From: Candidatus Bathyarchaeota archaeon
GTDB lineage: Archaea; Thermoproteota; Bathyarchaeia; Bathyarchaeales; UBA233
Length of the DNA stretch: 64,000 nt
Direction of reading: 5' to 3'
NCBI GenBank assembly: GCA_025057795.1
Contig: JANXEP010000056.1
Coordinates: 1-64,000, forward strand
In this document: one piece after another, positions 22,816-32,700 of the stretch
How the letters are laid out: every line of letters begins with the position of its first letter
How positions within the stretch are numbered: position 1 is the first letter of the stretch
Notes under the pieces: model-generated
Seen by the model: the letters and a program-made list of their open reading frames with translations, nothing else
Told to the model about the DNA's origin: nothing
Database searches by the model: none
Program-made: the position numbers and the translations under genes

Positions 22816-23511
22816 CTAGCGTGTGGATTCCAGAACTAGTGGGTAAATTTCTTTAGTGACGTATTCGAGGTATTTCTCCTTGTCTGTGATGTTGAATATT
22901 GTTACTGAGGCGTCGCGAGTTAAGCCCACCACGTAGCCGTGCTCTTTTGATCTGGCAACTATGTACCATAGGTCGCCATGCCTGCAGTAGTCTTCGAAAA
23001 GCGAAGTGTTTACTAGGTCTGGTCCATAAAGGGAAAGCTTGTTCACGTTTGGGATGTCGACATTGTCGAAAAACGTGATCTTCGTGTCCTCAGGATTTTT
23101 CAGGTGAAAATCCCTCAGGGTTTCTGGGGGTATCCGCGCCTCAACTATGCCGCCTACCCTGTTGAAGAGGATTTCGCTGAGTTTGTTGGCTATGAAGTTG
23201 GCTAAGCGCTTCTTCTCAACAACGGTTAAAAGCGTAGCGTTTTCCAGTTGGGAGAAGCTGAAAAGCGCCTCAACGGTGCGGGGTAGGGGCGCAACCTTCC
23301 CCCTGTGGAAAACGTGAATCACATAATCATGGGAGTAAACGCCTCTAAGCATGTTCTCTTTAGGCAGAAGCCCCACAACCTCAGAAAGAAGAGTAAGCTT
23401 GTAATCGCCCTCCTCGTAAGCCTCCTCAACACGGTAACCGTCAAGCCTAGACGCGACCTCAGCCAGAGAAAGCTGTTCCGAAAGCCTAAAGATTTTCCCA
23501 GCCACAACCAC
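22816..23511 (-). CDS. Uncharacterised archaeal protein
   Basis: 231 residues with no membrane segment and no catalytic motif I can name. It mixes strands and helices; conserved-looking stretches include GVYSHDYVIHVFHRGKVAPLPR near 80 and LWYIVARSKEHGYVVGLTRDASV near 185. It is codon-biased like its neighbours and starts with GTG/ATG options near 23511. I do not recognise a family. It stands alone between the broken VapBC and a divergent surface-protein gene. Confidence 0.55.
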   Translation of the reverse strand: MVVAGKIFRLSEQLSLAEVASRLDGYRVEEAYEEGDYKLTLLSEVVGLLPKENMLRGVYSHDYVIHVFHRGKVAPLPRTVEALFSFSQLENATLLTVVEKKRLANFIANKLSEILFNRVGGIVEARIPPETLRDFHLKNPEDTKITFFDNVDIPNVNKLSLYGPDLVNTSLFEDYCRHGDLWYIVARSKEHGYVVGLTRDASVTIFNITDKEKYLEYVTKEIYPLVLESTR

Positions 23512-23667
23512 CTAAACCACCAGCATTCAGTATTATCGCTAAAGAAACTAAAATTTTGTGTTTGAAAACAATAGGGCTACTAACTAGCACCGCGGTTAAA
23601 TTCGAAAATCTAAAATATCATAGCCGAAACAAATGTTAAAAATACGTTAACTATGGGGTATTAGGAG

Positions 23668-24507
23668 GTGATAGCCTTCTCTAAGCAAGCCGTTTCAAAA
23701 ATAATTATTGCCCTAGTAGTGGTCGTAGCTGTGGCTGCTGTTGCTGGTGCAGCTTACTACTTGACGCTTCAACAACCATCCCCTGTCCCTTCACCTACAC
23801 CTAGCCCAGTTTCCACGCCAACACCGAAACCCACACCCGTTACAACTCCCACACCTATAGCCACACCCACACCAACACCAACGCCGACACAAACTCCTAC
23901 GCCTACAGCTTCTCCGCCAAGCCCTACACCAACTGCTACGCCAAGCCCTACACCAACTGCTACGCCATCACCTACTCTCAGCCCCATAATTAACTTGAGA
24001 GTCGGAGCTTACGCTGAATACCGCATGGTTGAATATACAGAAGGTGTGGAAGCTAAGATGAAGTATAGCGTTGATAGTGAGGAAACCTATAAAGGGGTTA
24101 ACTGTTGGATACTTTCCCAAACTGTAATCACGGAGCAAGAGGGCATGACAATAAAATCGGTGGTAACATGGTGGATGGCTAAGTCCGATTTACACATGGT
24201 TCACGGCCGCATCCGTTCGTATGTAAATGATAACTTGGTGTTCGAGCAAGAATTTGACCCGGGGCAAGCTTCAGGAGACACCGAGCCGCCCGAACCCGTT
24301 GATGTAAACTACTTCGCGGGATACGAAACCATCACGGTTCCCGCAGGCACGTTTACAAACTGTATGAAGATGGAAGTCACTGAGGAAGGCCGTATTGCAC
24401 GCACTTGGGTGCATCCTAACGTTCCAGTATGGGGTATTGTCAAAATGGAAAGCTACGAAGGCAACCAACCATTAATGACTATGGAGCTTATAGCCTACGG
24501 CGGCTAA
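23668..24507 (+). CDS. Membrane-anchored surface protein with Pro/Thr stalk
   Basis: 279 residues from GTG 23668, with AGGAGGTG overlapping the start. A hydrophobic anchor (about 11-33) is followed by ~75 residues of [11 protein letters not shown] stalk, typical of wall-spanning O-glycosylated linkers. The C-terminal ~170 residues are a beta-rich extracellular domain ([37 protein letters not shown]), similar to lipoprotein-type domains that often follow such stalks. No enzyme motif is visible. Confidence 0.7.
   Translation: MIAFSKQAVSKIIIALVVVVAVAAVAGAAYYLTLQQPSPVPSPTPSPVSTPTPKPTPVTTPTPIATPTPTPTPTQTPTPTASPPSPTPTATPSPTPTATPSPTLSPIINLRVGAYAEYRMVEYTEGVEAKMKYSVDSEETYKGVNCWILSQTVITEQEGMTIKSVVTWWMAKSDLHMVHGRIRSYVNDNLVFEQEFDPGQASGDTEPPEPVDVNYFAGYETITVPAGTFTNCMKMEVTEEGRIARTWVHPNVPVWGIVKMESYEGNQPLMTMELIAYGG
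23917..23964 (+). repeat. 24-bp tandem repeat in the Pro/Thr stalk
   Basis: CCAAGCCCTACACCAACTGC plus four more bases occurs twice in perfect tandem (23917-23940, 23941-23964). Unit slippage would change stalk length by eight residues. Confidence 0.8.
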
Positions 24508-24539
24508 CTCTTTAACAAACAGGGCATTCCGGAAAACCC

Positions 24540-24562
24540 GCCGCCTCGCGCTTTGATGCGGC
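24540..24562 (+). terminator. Possible hairpin terminator
   Basis: GCCGC (24540-24544) and GCGGC (24558-24562) can pair, followed by T-rich sequence. The stem is short; this is a weak call. Confidence 0.3.
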
Positions 24563-24709
24563 TTTAAATCCTACTTTTTCCATCATTCTAAACATGTTAT
24601 GGCTTTATACAAGAATCAAAGTTAAAGTGGTGCCAACTCGGCATAATTGTTTTAATAAGAGTTTTTAAACTCTATTTTATTATTCTGTGAGAGAGGCTAA
24701 AGAAGTTCA

Positions 24710-26632
24710 ATGCTGATTCAGGAGGTAATCCTTGAAAACTTCATGAGCTACGAGTATGCCAGGGTGCCCCTTAAACCGGGCGTGAATGTTGTCTGCGGGC
24801 CCAACGGCGCTGGGAAATCCTCTCTTTTGTTAGCTATTTCCGTGGCCCTCGGCCAGTCTTACACTGAGCGTTCCAGGAAGCTAAGCGACCTTATCCGTTG
24901 GGGTAAAGACCAAGCCAGGGTCACGCTTATTTTGGACAATTCCAAGCGGGGCGGAAAACGGCCTGTTCCAAAGTTTAACAAGGACCAGATTTTTCTCACC
25001 AGGGTTTTGAGGCGGGATGGCAAGTACTGGTTTGAGCTTGAGAACAGGGCGGCTGCAAAACAGGATGTTGAAAGGCTTTTGTCCAAGCTGGGCGTAGACC
25101 CGGACAACATGCTTATAATAATGCATCAGAACATGGTGGAACAGTTCACAGTGCTTTCCCGGCAGGAAAAGCTGCGCATGGTTGAGGCTGCTGTGGGCTT
25201 GGAGGCTTACCGCGAAAACGTGGTTCAAGCCCAGAAAAAGCTTACGCGAATCCTAAGCCAAGAGGAATCCATAAACAAGCTTTTGGAGTCGGCGGAGCAG
25301 ACGCTCAACTATTGGAGAGAACAGTACGACAGGTTCCAAGAGAAGAGGCAGTTGATGGCGAAAAGGCGTTTCTTGGAGCGGGAGCTGGCTTGGGCGGAAG
25401 TTGCCCGAAGGGAAACAGCCGTTAAAGAGCTTGAGGCAAAACGCGAAAAGGAGCTAGCCACGCTTGGGCAGCTTGAAAGAGAGACAAAAACCGCTGCGGA
25501 GCAACTCCAAAACCACCAAAGCCAGCTTGAAAAATTAAGGGGTGAATGGAAGAAGAGCCTTGACGAACGCATAGCTCTCGAAAGGGAAAAGGCCCAAAAC
25601 CAGGCGGCAATCGCGCTTTGCGAGCAGCTTATTCAAGAAACAGCAATAATTGAGAACAGTGCCCGCGTTAACGCTCAACAGTTCAAGCTTCTAAAAACTG
25701 AAAGCCTGAAAGAAATTGTGGAAGGTTCAAAGCATAAACTTTTCAAACTTGACGCGGAGCTAAATGAGAATCAAGCGAAAATGAAAAATTTTGAAGAAGA
25801 AATTGAAAAAGTCGGTAACCATGTTCTGGAAGCACGTGTTAGGCTTGCTTTGCTGCAGTACCGCATGGAAAACTTGAAGGCAAACATTGAAGGAATTGAG
25901 GAGGAACTTAAAGACGCAAAAGGCCTTTTGGCTGCGGCCTTGAAAAAGGCTGAAGAAACAGGTTCCAGAATAGCCGCCATAAAAAGCCCCGCCGAAATTA
26001 TGGAGGAGATCCGCGTAACAGATGGGCATTTAGCCGCTTTGGCCAATGTTTCTGAGGATGTGGAACGCATGTATGAGTCCTACTCAAAGCTTTACTTGGA
26101 GCTTAAGGAGAAGGCGCAGCTGGTTGCTGAAAACCGTGAAAAAGCTTTGGAAGAGGTTAAAGCGCGGATGCAGGCTTGGCGAACGGTTATTGAAAGCCTT
26201 TTAGAAAAGGTGAGCCTCGAATACCGGAAGATTTTAGCCCAGTCCCAAGCGGTTGGCGAAGTCAAGCTTGTCAATGGGCATGACATAGAGGCTGCTGGAC
26301 TTGAAATCCTCGTAGGCTTTAAGGGTGGAAAACCCGTCCCGTTGGACGCTTACACGCAGAGCGGAGGCGAAAGAACCACAGCCACAATGAGCTTTCTGTT
26401 AGCCCTACAACAGCATGTGCGCTCACCCTTCCGCGCCGTAGACGAATATGACGTCCATATGGACAGCCGCATGAGAGAAGTCATCGCAAACATAATTGTG
26501 GATTCTGTTAAGGGCTTAAACGTCCAATATGTTGTTATCACTCCAAGCCAGCTGCCCATTGCTTCCGAGGACGTGAACGTTATAGTGGTTCAGAACGTTG
26601 AGGGAAAATCCCTTATCAAGACAGTGGGTTGA
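24710..26632 (+). CDS. Compact SMC-family ATPase, Smc5/6- or Sph-like
   Basis: 640 residues. Head parts are at both ends: Walker A VCGPNGAGKSSLL (about 28-40), the Q-loop region HQNMVEQF, the ABC signature YTQSGGERTTATMSFLLALQ (about 545-565), Walker B in PFRAVDEYDVHMD, then QYVVITPSQLP. The last three segments resemble Smc5 (QSGGERS..., PFRVVDEINQGMD, FFITPKLLP) more than Smc or Rad50. The two coiled-coil arms are short (~170 residues each), and there is no zinc hook or hinge of normal size. Its role is probably in chromosome organisation or repair. Confidence 0.8.
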   Translation: MLIQEVILENFMSYEYARVPLKPGVNVVCGPNGAGKSSLLLAISVALGQSYTERSRKLSDLIRWGKDQARVTLILDNSKRGGKRPVPKFNKDQIFLTRVLRRDGKYWFELENRAAAKQDVERLLSKLGVDPDNMLIIMHQNMVEQFTVLSRQEKLRMVEAAVGLEAYRENVVQAQKKLTRILSQEESINKLLESAEQTLNYWREQYDRFQEKRQLMAKRRFLERELAWAEVARRETAVKELEAKREKELATLGQLERETKTAAEQLQNHQSQLEKLRGEWKKSLDERIALEREKAQNQAAIALCEQLIQETAIIENSARVNAQQFKLLKTESLKEIVEGSKHKLFKLDAELNENQAKMKNFEEEIEKVGNHVLEARVRLALLQYRMENLKANIEGIEEELKDAKGLLAAALKKAEETGSRIAAIKSPAEIMEEIRVTDGHLAALANVSEDVERMYESYSKLYLELKEKAQLVAENREKALEEVKARMQAWRTVIESLLEKVSLEYRKILAQSQAVGEVKLVNGHDIEAAGLEILVGFKGGKPVPLDAYTQSGGERTTATMSFLLALQQHVRSPFRAVDEYDVHMDSRMREVIANIIVDSVKGLNVQYVVITPSQLPIASEDVNVIVVQNVEGKSLIKTVG

Positions 26633-26737
26633 AAAGCTTTCAGCCAACCATGTTCTAGTGGCTGGATAATGTGTACTAAAAGTTAGTATAATAAATTGTT
26701 TGATTGAATGTTAAATTGTAAAATGGGAGGTTTAAGG

Positions 26738-27982
26738 ATGAATGGAAATGCAAAATGGGCTTTTGTTGCTGCAGCCTTAACATTCACTTTCACGCTCATT
26801 TTGGCACCCGTTTGCCAATCTAACCCTATACCAGTTAATTACAGGGTGAAAATGTCTGAAGAAGACATAAAAATCTACGTTTATCCGTCAATGGCTTTGG
26901 TTGAGGGAATTTACACTTTTGAAATGATGTGGGGAGAGCCAGCCAGCGAGGTTCACATGTTTTATCCCCTGCCGTCGAACGCTGAGAAAATCAAAGTTGC
27001 CTACATTAAAGGCGATGAGCAAAGGGATGTCCACTGGAAACGCTCTAGCTTAGCTTATGAAACGGCAATTGGGAACTACAGTGTTATCGAGTGGACTTTA
27101 AGTGAATCCCCAGCGTTAGCTTTCCCGTTCAGAATCCTTGTAAGATACGAATATGAAATTCCAAGGCAAAATGATGTCTACTTTATGCTTTACGCTATGG
27201 GCTCCATTAAGCTGACAGACCAATTGAACATGCCAAACTTGGTGTACTCAAAAGGCTGCAGAGTATCCCTTAACACCTATTTCCCAAACAAACCCGAGGA
27301 TTTCGACGCTTACCTAGTCGGACTTTTGATGGTTGACGACGTCCCAGTGCCGGATGGAAAATGGTCTATAAAAGAGGGAAAGATGGACGTTAGCCGCCAC
27401 GAATCCAAATGGGTTGGAGATAAGTTTTTGATTTCAACAGAGCTTAGGCTGAATTTGCTGACGATGAGATGCGACTACGCCATACAGTTTAAGGCGGCTG
27501 AAAGGAAGTTCGCTTGGATTGAAACTTTGTCAACGGACAAAAACGCCTACAAGCCCGGAGAAAATGTGACTTTGGAGGTTGCCGTGAGAAGGGGTAACGA
27601 CATGTTAGCTGTTGTTTATGAGGCGGAAGTGCGCTATACCCTCATCGTTGATGGTGAAGAAATGGGCTTTTTAGGTTCTAGCCGCATTGAGATACCAAGC
27701 GCAAACGGACGCGACACAGCCCGTTATACTTTTCAGCTGCCAGATAAACTGAACCGCAGCATGGAAACAGTCCTAAGCGCCGAGCTTTGGTCATGGAACA
27801 ACTCGTTAGAGGACACGAAAGAAGTTCTACTGGAAATCTTGGAAAACGGAGATGGAAATCCGCCGCAAACAGAGCAATCCCCCATGTGGGTTTCAGCCGC
27901 AATAGCCACCGCAGCCACGTCGGCGGTGATAGCTATCGCTATAATCTCAATACTTTACAGAGGAAAGTTTAGACGCCGCTAA
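26738..27982 (+). CDS. Cell-surface protein with C-terminal membrane anchor
   Basis: 414 residues from ATG 26738, chosen because GGGAGG lies seven bases upstream; an in-frame ATG at 26708 lacks this. A signal peptide (about 6-30) is followed by beta-rich domains (VEGIYTFEMMWGEPASEVHMFYPLP near 60; YKPGENVTLEVAVRRGNDM near 270, a macroglobulin- or Ig-like segment). A C-terminal helix (about 385-407) with a basic tail anchors it. No catalytic motif is visible; it is probably an envelope or adhesion protein. Confidence 0.65.
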   Translation: MNGNAKWAFVAAALTFTFTLILAPVCQSNPIPVNYRVKMSEEDIKIYVYPSMALVEGIYTFEMMWGEPASEVHMFYPLPSNAEKIKVAYIKGDEQRDVHWKRSSLAYETAIGNYSVIEWTLSESPALAFPFRILVRYEYEIPRQNDVYFMLYAMGSIKLTDQLNMPNLVYSKGCRVSLNTYFPNKPEDFDAYLVGLLMVDDVPVPDGKWSIKEGKMDVSRHESKWVGDKFLISTELRLNLLTMRCDYAIQFKAAERKFAWIETLSTDKNAYKPGENVTLEVAVRRGNDMLAVVYEAEVRYTLIVDGEEMGFLGSSRIEIPSANGRDTARYTFQLPDKLNRSMETVLSAELWSWNNSLEDTKEVLLEILENGDGNPPQTEQSPMWVSAAIATAATSAVIAIAIISILYRGKFRRR

Positions 27983-28035
27983 AGAATACTTTTTATTGTT
28001 CGGGAACCCTCATTATGCACTTGAGATGCTGACTA

Positions 28036-28857
28036 ATGCAGTCCAAAAGAGCGCGGGTGAAAACTGGGAGGGAGAAACTTCAACACATAATTGAGCTTTG
28101 CAGGTCCATTGAGGAGCGTTCCCTAGACCCCTTCCTCTTAAACGTTGACGAAATCATAAAAATTGTTAAGGAGTACTTTCCAGAGTGGGAAAACGCTGAA
28201 GACCTATGCCTCGACGCAGAGGCCATCAACCGCCTAGCCTCAGTAATTAAGCTTCAAAGCGAGTGGGTAAAGCACCGCTCCACATCGCTTTACACGGACC
28301 CCTTCCTCCTCGAAGAGAAAATTCGAAAACTGGAGAAGGAAGAAATGGTTGAAATTTTCCTCCAAGCTTGGCACCCAATAGTTGAATTGGAGCAGATATC
28401 CATCCACAGCCTCGCAGAAGCCATACGCTATTGGGAAAGCCTTACACCGCTAAGGGAAAGGTGGCAGGCCTTCCCACAGCCAGAAATGGAAGTGGGCTCA
28501 GTCACCATGGAGGAGCTTGTAAAGCAGCGAATCTTGAGGGAGAAGGCTTTCACAGAGGAGCTTGAAAACTTCTGGGAAGAACTAAAGCGCCGAGTTAGGG
28601 CTGAAGGCGCTGACGGAAAGATTAGATACTGGGACTTTGTAAGAGCCGATAACTACGAGGATACCGTATACAGAGCCTTCATGACAAGCTTTTTGGTGAC
28701 ATACGGCTATGCAACCCTTGAAATCCACACGTTGGAAGAGGAAGTTTACATTAGGCCCTACGAAAAACAAGCGAAGCCTAAAACCAAAAAACAGCTGGTT
28801 TCAGTTCCCATAGCCATAACCCGCGAAGATTGGAAAAGGGAAAACAGGCAAAATTAG
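28036..28857 (+). CDS. Uncharacterised helical protein
   Basis: 273 residues, mostly alpha-helical and charged, no membrane segment. An N-terminal ~130 residues hold helices with many acidic residues; the C-terminal third (TVYRAFMTSFLVTYGYATLEIHTLEEEVYIRP) ends in a helix-helix-strand pattern that recalls a winged helix such as the C-terminus of ScpA kleisins. Because a compact SMC gene lies 1.4 kb upstream on the same strand, a kleisin-like role is worth testing, but this is weak inference. Otherwise unknown. Confidence 0.5.
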   Translation: MQSKRARVKTGREKLQHIIELCRSIEERSLDPFLLNVDEIIKIVKEYFPEWENAEDLCLDAEAINRLASVIKLQSEWVKHRSTSLYTDPFLLEEKIRKLEKEEMVEIFLQAWHPIVELEQISIHSLAEAIRYWESLTPLRERWQAFPQPEMEVGSVTMEELVKQRILREKAFTEELENFWEELKRRVRAEGADGKIRYWDFVRADNYEDTVYRAFMTSFLVTYGYATLEIHTLEEEVYIRPYEKQAKPKTKKQLVSVPIAITREDWKRENRQN

Positions 28858-28972
28858 CCCTCATGCTTAAAAGCGTCAGCTTAAAAGTTTCCAAACCCAG
28901 CCTTAAAGCAAGAAGGAATTGGGAAACGCTAAATGCCAAAAGAGTTTAACGTTACGGAGCGTATTCGAAGGG

Positions 28973-28984
28973 TTTTTATATAAG
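28973..28984 (+). promoter_or_regulatory. TATA promoter of the thiamine operon
   Basis: TTTTTATATAAG is a strong archaeal TATA box. The expected start about 25 bases on (near 29003) falls at the first base pair of the TPP aptamer. Confidence 0.6.
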
Positions 28985-29001
28985 CGGATTTAACAATTAC
29001 C

Positions 29002-29110
29002 CCGTTCAAGGGTTGGGGAGCTGGGCGGTGACCCGGCTGAGAGGACGGCTGAGCGCCGTCGACCCTTCGAACCTGATCCGGGTAATGCCGGCGGAGGGAA
29101 ACGGAGTGGG
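29002..29110 (+). promoter_or_regulatory. TPP riboswitch (THI element)
   Basis: All conserved blocks of the thiamine pyrophosphate aptamer are present: GGCTGAGA (29035-29042), ACCCTTCGAACCTGATC near 29062-29077, GGTAATGCCGGCGGAGGGAA (29081-29100). It precedes thiC. Downstream, CTCC (29154-29157) can pair with GGAG (29166-29169) of the ribosome-binding site, which suggests control of translation as the output. Confidence 0.93.
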
Positions 29111-29176
29111 CTACGGTGATTTCAAGCTTCTTTAAAACAATAAAAATTGTATTCTCCAAATCATGGGAGGTTTTAT

Positions 29177-30478
29177 GTGACAACGCAGATGGGTGCAGCT
29201 AAAAGAGGGCATATAACTGAGGAAATGCGTATCGTCGCCAGAGATGAGGAAGTATCCCCTCAGAGGATCCGCAGGCGCATAGCTGAAGGTGTCGTCATCA
29301 TAACCCGCAACATCGAACGCAAAAACGTTCATCCTGTGGGGATTGGCAAGGGGCTGCGCACGAAAGTTAACGCTAACATTGGTACAAGCCTTGACTTGTG
29401 CGATTTAAACCTTGAAGTTGAGAAGGCGAAGGTTGCTGTGAAATATGGCGCCGACACAATTATGGATCTAAGCACTGCCGGGAATTTGGACGAAATAAGA
29501 AGAGCGATAATGAAGGCTGTTGATGTGCCCATTGGAACAGTTCCCATATATCAAGCAGCCATAGAGGCTTCCAACAAAAAGGGCGCAATAATACACATGA
29601 CTGAAGACGACATGTTTAACGCCATAGAGAAGCACGCGAAAGACGGCGTTGACTTCATGACCGTACATTGCGGGGTCACTCAGCAAATCGTTAAAAGACT
29701 CGTTAAACACCCCAGATTGATGGGAATTGTAAGCCGAGGCGGAACATTTCTCGCCGCATGGATCCTCCACCATAACAAAGAAAACCCTCTATACGCGAAC
29801 TACGGCTACCTCTTGGAAATAGCCCAAAAATACGATTTTGCCCTAAGCTTAGGAGACGGCTTGAGACCGGGATGCATATTTGACTCCACAGATTGGTCCC
29901 AAATCCAAGAGCTGCTTACAATTGGGGAGCTTGTTGAACGTGCGCGAGCCGCAAATGTGCAGGCAATGGTTGAGGGGCCGGGTCATTTACCCCTAAAAGA
30001 TGTAGCAGCTAATGTGCAGCTTGAAAAGTCCATATGTAAAGGCGCGCCTTTCTATGTGCTCGGCCCTGTTGTCACCGAAATAGCGCCGGGATACGACCAC
30101 ATAGTTGGAGCCATTGGAGGCGCTTTAGCTGGTTTTGCGGGCGCCGACTTCTTGTGCTATCTTACGCCGGCTGAGCATTTGGGCTTGCCAAGCCTAGAAG
30201 ACGTTAAAGAGGGGGTAATAGTCACAAAGATAGCTGCGCATGCCGCAGATATTGCAAAGTTTGGGGCTAAAGCCTCAGTGCAAGATTTGGCCATGGCGAA
30301 GGCCAGGGCGAACCTTGACTGGGAAAGCCAGTTTAAAAACGCTTTGGACCCTGAAAAGGCCATGAGGGTTCATGGGCGGACAAAGTCAAAAATTCCGGAA
30401 GCCTGCTCAATGTGTTCCGGGTACTGTGCAATAAAGATTTTGAAGGAAGCTTTGAAGGTTGAGGGGCAATGCTTATGA
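29177..30478 (+). CDS. thiC: Phosphomethylpyrimidine (HMP-P) synthase
   Basis: 433 residues from GTG 29177, chosen for GGGAGG at 29165-29170; earlier in-frame TTG 29147 would lie in the riboswitch output region. It converts aminoimidazole ribotide to HMP-P, a radical SAM reaction. Hallmarks: [39 protein letters not shown], and the C-terminal iron-sulfur motif [11 protein letters not shown] (CxxCxxxxC). It overlaps the ThiD gene by ten bases. Expression is likely turned off by TPP. Confidence 0.95.
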   Translation: MTTQMGAAKRGHITEEMRIVARDEEVSPQRIRRRIAEGVVIITRNIERKNVHPVGIGKGLRTKVNANIGTSLDLCDLNLEVEKAKVAVKYGADTIMDLSTAGNLDEIRRAIMKAVDVPIGTVPIYQAAIEASNKKGAIIHMTEDDMFNAIEKHAKDGVDFMTVHCGVTQQIVKRLVKHPRLMGIVSRGGTFLAAWILHHNKENPLYANYGYLLEIAQKYDFALSLGDGLRPGCIFDSTDWSQIQELLTIGELVERARAANVQAMVEGPGHLPLKDVAANVQLEKSICKGAPFYVLGPVVTEIAPGYDHIVGAIGGALAGFAGADFLCYLTPAEHLGLPSLEDVKEGVIVTKIAAHAADIAKFGAKASVQDLAMAKARANLDWESQFKNALDPEKAMRVHGRTKSKIPEACSMCSGYCAIKILKEALKVEGQCL

Positions 30479-31836
30479 GGGACAAAATTCCCGTTGCAAT
30501 AACCATTGCCGGAAGCGACTCTGGAGGAGGCGCCGGAATCCAAGCTGACCTTAAAACTTTTGCAGCCCTAGGCGTCCACGGCGCAACCGCCATAACAGCC
30601 ATAACAGCCCAAAACACTTGTTCAGTGCTTTCCGTAGAAAACTTAGGCCCCGAAATTGTTCGGGCGCAGATAAGGGCTGTTGCTGAGGATATTGGTATAG
30701 ACGCTGGAAAAACTGGGATGCTTTACGATGAGGGGATTATAAAAGCTGTTGCTGAAGAGGTTTCAAGATACGGGTTTAGTTTGGTTGTAGACCCCGTCAT
30801 GGTCGCCAAGTCTGGGGCGCCGCTGCTGAAGCCTGAAGCCCTAAAAGCCTTGCAGAGTCATCTTTTGCCGCTGGCAACGGTTGTGACCCCTAACAGGTTT
30901 GAAGCTGAAAAAATTTCAGGCGTTGAAATTAGGGATTTGAGGAGTGCGGAGATTGCTGCTGAGAAAATTTCTAGGATGGGGCCCAAGGCTGTTGTCATTA
31001 AGGGTGGACATTTCGACTGGGCTGAAGCAACAGACATCCTCTTTTATAACGGCGAAATTAGGAGGTACAGCGCTCCGAGGATGGACTTTAAAACCACCCA
31101 TGGAACCGGATGCAGTTTCTCAGCAGCTATAACCGCGGAGCTTGCCAAGGGAAAGCCCATCCCCGAAGCCGTGGGAAAAGCGAAGGAAGTTGTTACGTTG
31201 GGCATACGTTTCGGGTTGAACATTGGAAAGGGACATGGGCCTGTAAACCCAATGGTGCACCTTTACCGCGAATCTTCAAGATACAACGTTTTAACTAGCG
31301 TTGAAGAGGCAAAAAACCTCATTGAATCCTCATCCCACGTTGCGAAACTCATTCCAGAAGTCGGCTTAAACGTGGCCATGGCCATTCCTTACGCAGAAAG
31401 CACCGCCGACGTGGCTGCGGTGGAGGGAAGAATAGTTAAAACCTCCACTGGTGCGAAAGCTGCCGGCGGCGCAAAATTCGGGGTCTCTTCGCACCTTGCA
31501 AAATACATTTTAGAAATGGTTAGACATGACTCTGAAAAGAGGGCAGCCATCAACCTCAAGTTTTCAGAGGAAACCCTCAAAATTTTGGAGAAACTCGGCT
31601 TAACTCTCTCTTTCTATGATCGAGCAAAAGAGCCTGAAGAAATTAAGAAAGTTGAAGGTATGACTATACCCTGGGGCGTAAAGGAGGCCATTAAAAGTGT
31701 GGGAAAGGTGCCTGATGTAATTTATCACAGGGGCGATTTTGGAAAAGAACCCATGATCGTTATTTTTGGAACGGACGTTCTTTCCCTGGCTAAGATGGTT
31801 GTTGAAGTCGCTGAGGAGATGAAAGCCAATGGGTAG
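30469..31836 (+). CDS. thiDN: HMP(-P) kinase fused to ThiN thiamine-phosphate synthase
   Basis: 455 residues. The N-terminal ~265 are Thi[19 protein letters not shown], a ribokinase-type KGGHF strand and [18 protein letters not shown] with the catalytic Asp-less GTGCS anion hole. The C-terminal ~185 are ThiN ([19 protein letters not shown]..., [16 protein letters not shown]), the archaeal replacement for ThiE, which joins HMP-PP and thiazole phosphate. The fusion is common in archaea. ATG 30469 overlaps the end of thiC. Confidence 0.93.
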   Translation: MLMRDKIPVAITIAGSDSGGGAGIQADLKTFAALGVHGATAITAITAQNTCSVLSVENLGPEIVRAQIRAVAEDIGIDAGKTGMLYDEGIIKAVAEEVSRYGFSLVVDPVMVAKSGAPLLKPEALKALQSHLLPLATVVTPNRFEAEKISGVEIRDLRSAEIAAEKISRMGPKAVVIKGGHFDWAEATDILFYNGEIRRYSAPRMDFKTTHGTGCSFSAAITAELAKGKPIPEAVGKAKEVVTLGIRFGLNIGKGHGPVNPMVHLYRESSRYNVLTSVEEAKNLIESSSHVAKLIPEVGLNVAMAIPYAESTADVAAVEGRIVKTSTGAKAAGGAKFGVSSHLAKYILEMVRHDSEKRAAINLKFSEETLKILEKLGLTLSFYDRAKEPEEIKKVEGMTIPWGVKEAIKSVGKVPDVIYHRGDFGKEPMIVIFGTDVLSLAKMVVEVAEEMKANG

Positions 31837-31910
31837 ACCATATCTGGATTTAAGTTGTGGAGAAATGATTTTAAACTGTGAAGTATCCCCAAAGGCTGGA
31901 GGAAAAATTC

Positions 31911-32699
31911 ATGACTGAAAAAATTAAGGGAGTTGAGGAGGAAGTCATAACAAGGGCAATAATTCAGAAAACCATGGAGGATTGGATAAACCTAGCAGAA
32001 ACAGACGTTGTCATCGTTGGAGCTGGGCCTTCTGGTTTAACTGCGGCAAGATACTTGGCTAAAGCTGGACTGAAAACCGTTGTTTTTGAAAGAAGGCTCT
32101 CCTTTGGCGGTGGAATAGGCGGCGGAGGCATGCAGTTTCATAAAGTTGTTGTGCAAACGCCAGCGGACAAAATTCTTAGGGATGTAAGCTGCAGGCTTGA
32201 GCCTTTAGAGAACGGCCTCTTCATAACGGACGCAGCTGAGATGATGGCTAAGCTGGCTTGCGGCGCCGTTGACGCTGGAGCAAAAACAATTTTAGGCGTA
32301 ACCGTTGAGGACTTGATATACCGCGACTCTCCTCCAAAAATTGTCGGCGTCGTTGTCCAGTGGACATCTGTAATTATGGCTGGCTTGCATGTTGACCCCC
32401 TGGCTGTTAAGGCTAAGACTGTTATCGACTGCACTGGTCATGACGCAGAGGTTCTCACGATAGCCTCTAGAAAAATTCCAGAGCTGGGAATAACTGTTCG
32501 AGGCGAGAAATCTATGTGGTCATCTCGTGCTGAAGAGCTAATAGTCAAAAACACCAGAGAAATTTGTCCAGGACTTTTCGCCGCAGGGATGGCTGTAGCC
32601 GCCATAGAACAAGCACCACGTATGGGACCGATATTTGGCGGCATGCTTCTTAGCGGCGCCAAAGTTGCACAGTTAGTCATAGAGAAGCTAAAAAGTTAA
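31911..32699 (+). CDS. thi4: Thi4-type thiazole synthase, His variant
   Basis: 262 residues from ATG 31911, chosen for GGAGG eight bases upstream (GTG 31878 is also in frame). FAD/NAD-binding [33 protein letters not shown] and the C-terminal [11 protein letters not shown] are typical. In yeast Thi4 a Cys donates its sulfur and is used up; here the matching position is His in AGLHVDP, as in methanogen Thi4. That variant uses free sulfide with iron and works as a true catalyst. It makes the thiazole half of thiamine in this operon. Confidence 0.92.
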   Translation: MTEKIKGVEEEVITRAIIQKTMEDWINLAETDVVIVGAGPSGLTAARYLAKAGLKTVVFERRLSFGGGIGGGGMQFHKVVVQTPADKILRDVSCRLEPLENGLFITDAAEMMAKLACGAVDAGAKTILGVTVEDLIYRDSPPKIVGVVVQWTSVIMAGLHVDPLAVKAKTVIDCTGHDAEVLTIASRKIPELGITVRGEKSMWSSRAEELIVKNTREICPGLFAAGMAVAAIEQAPRMGPIFGGMLLSGAKVAQLVIEKLKS

Positions 32700-32700
32700 A

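Noticed and set aside
23917..23964. CRISPR array
   Set aside because: The repeats are directly adjacent without spacers and lie inside a Pro/Thr coding stalk.
23769..23987. Minus-strand frame rich in Gly-Val repeats
   Set aside because: It is the mirror of the Pro/Thr stalk repeats of the surface protein; composition explains it.
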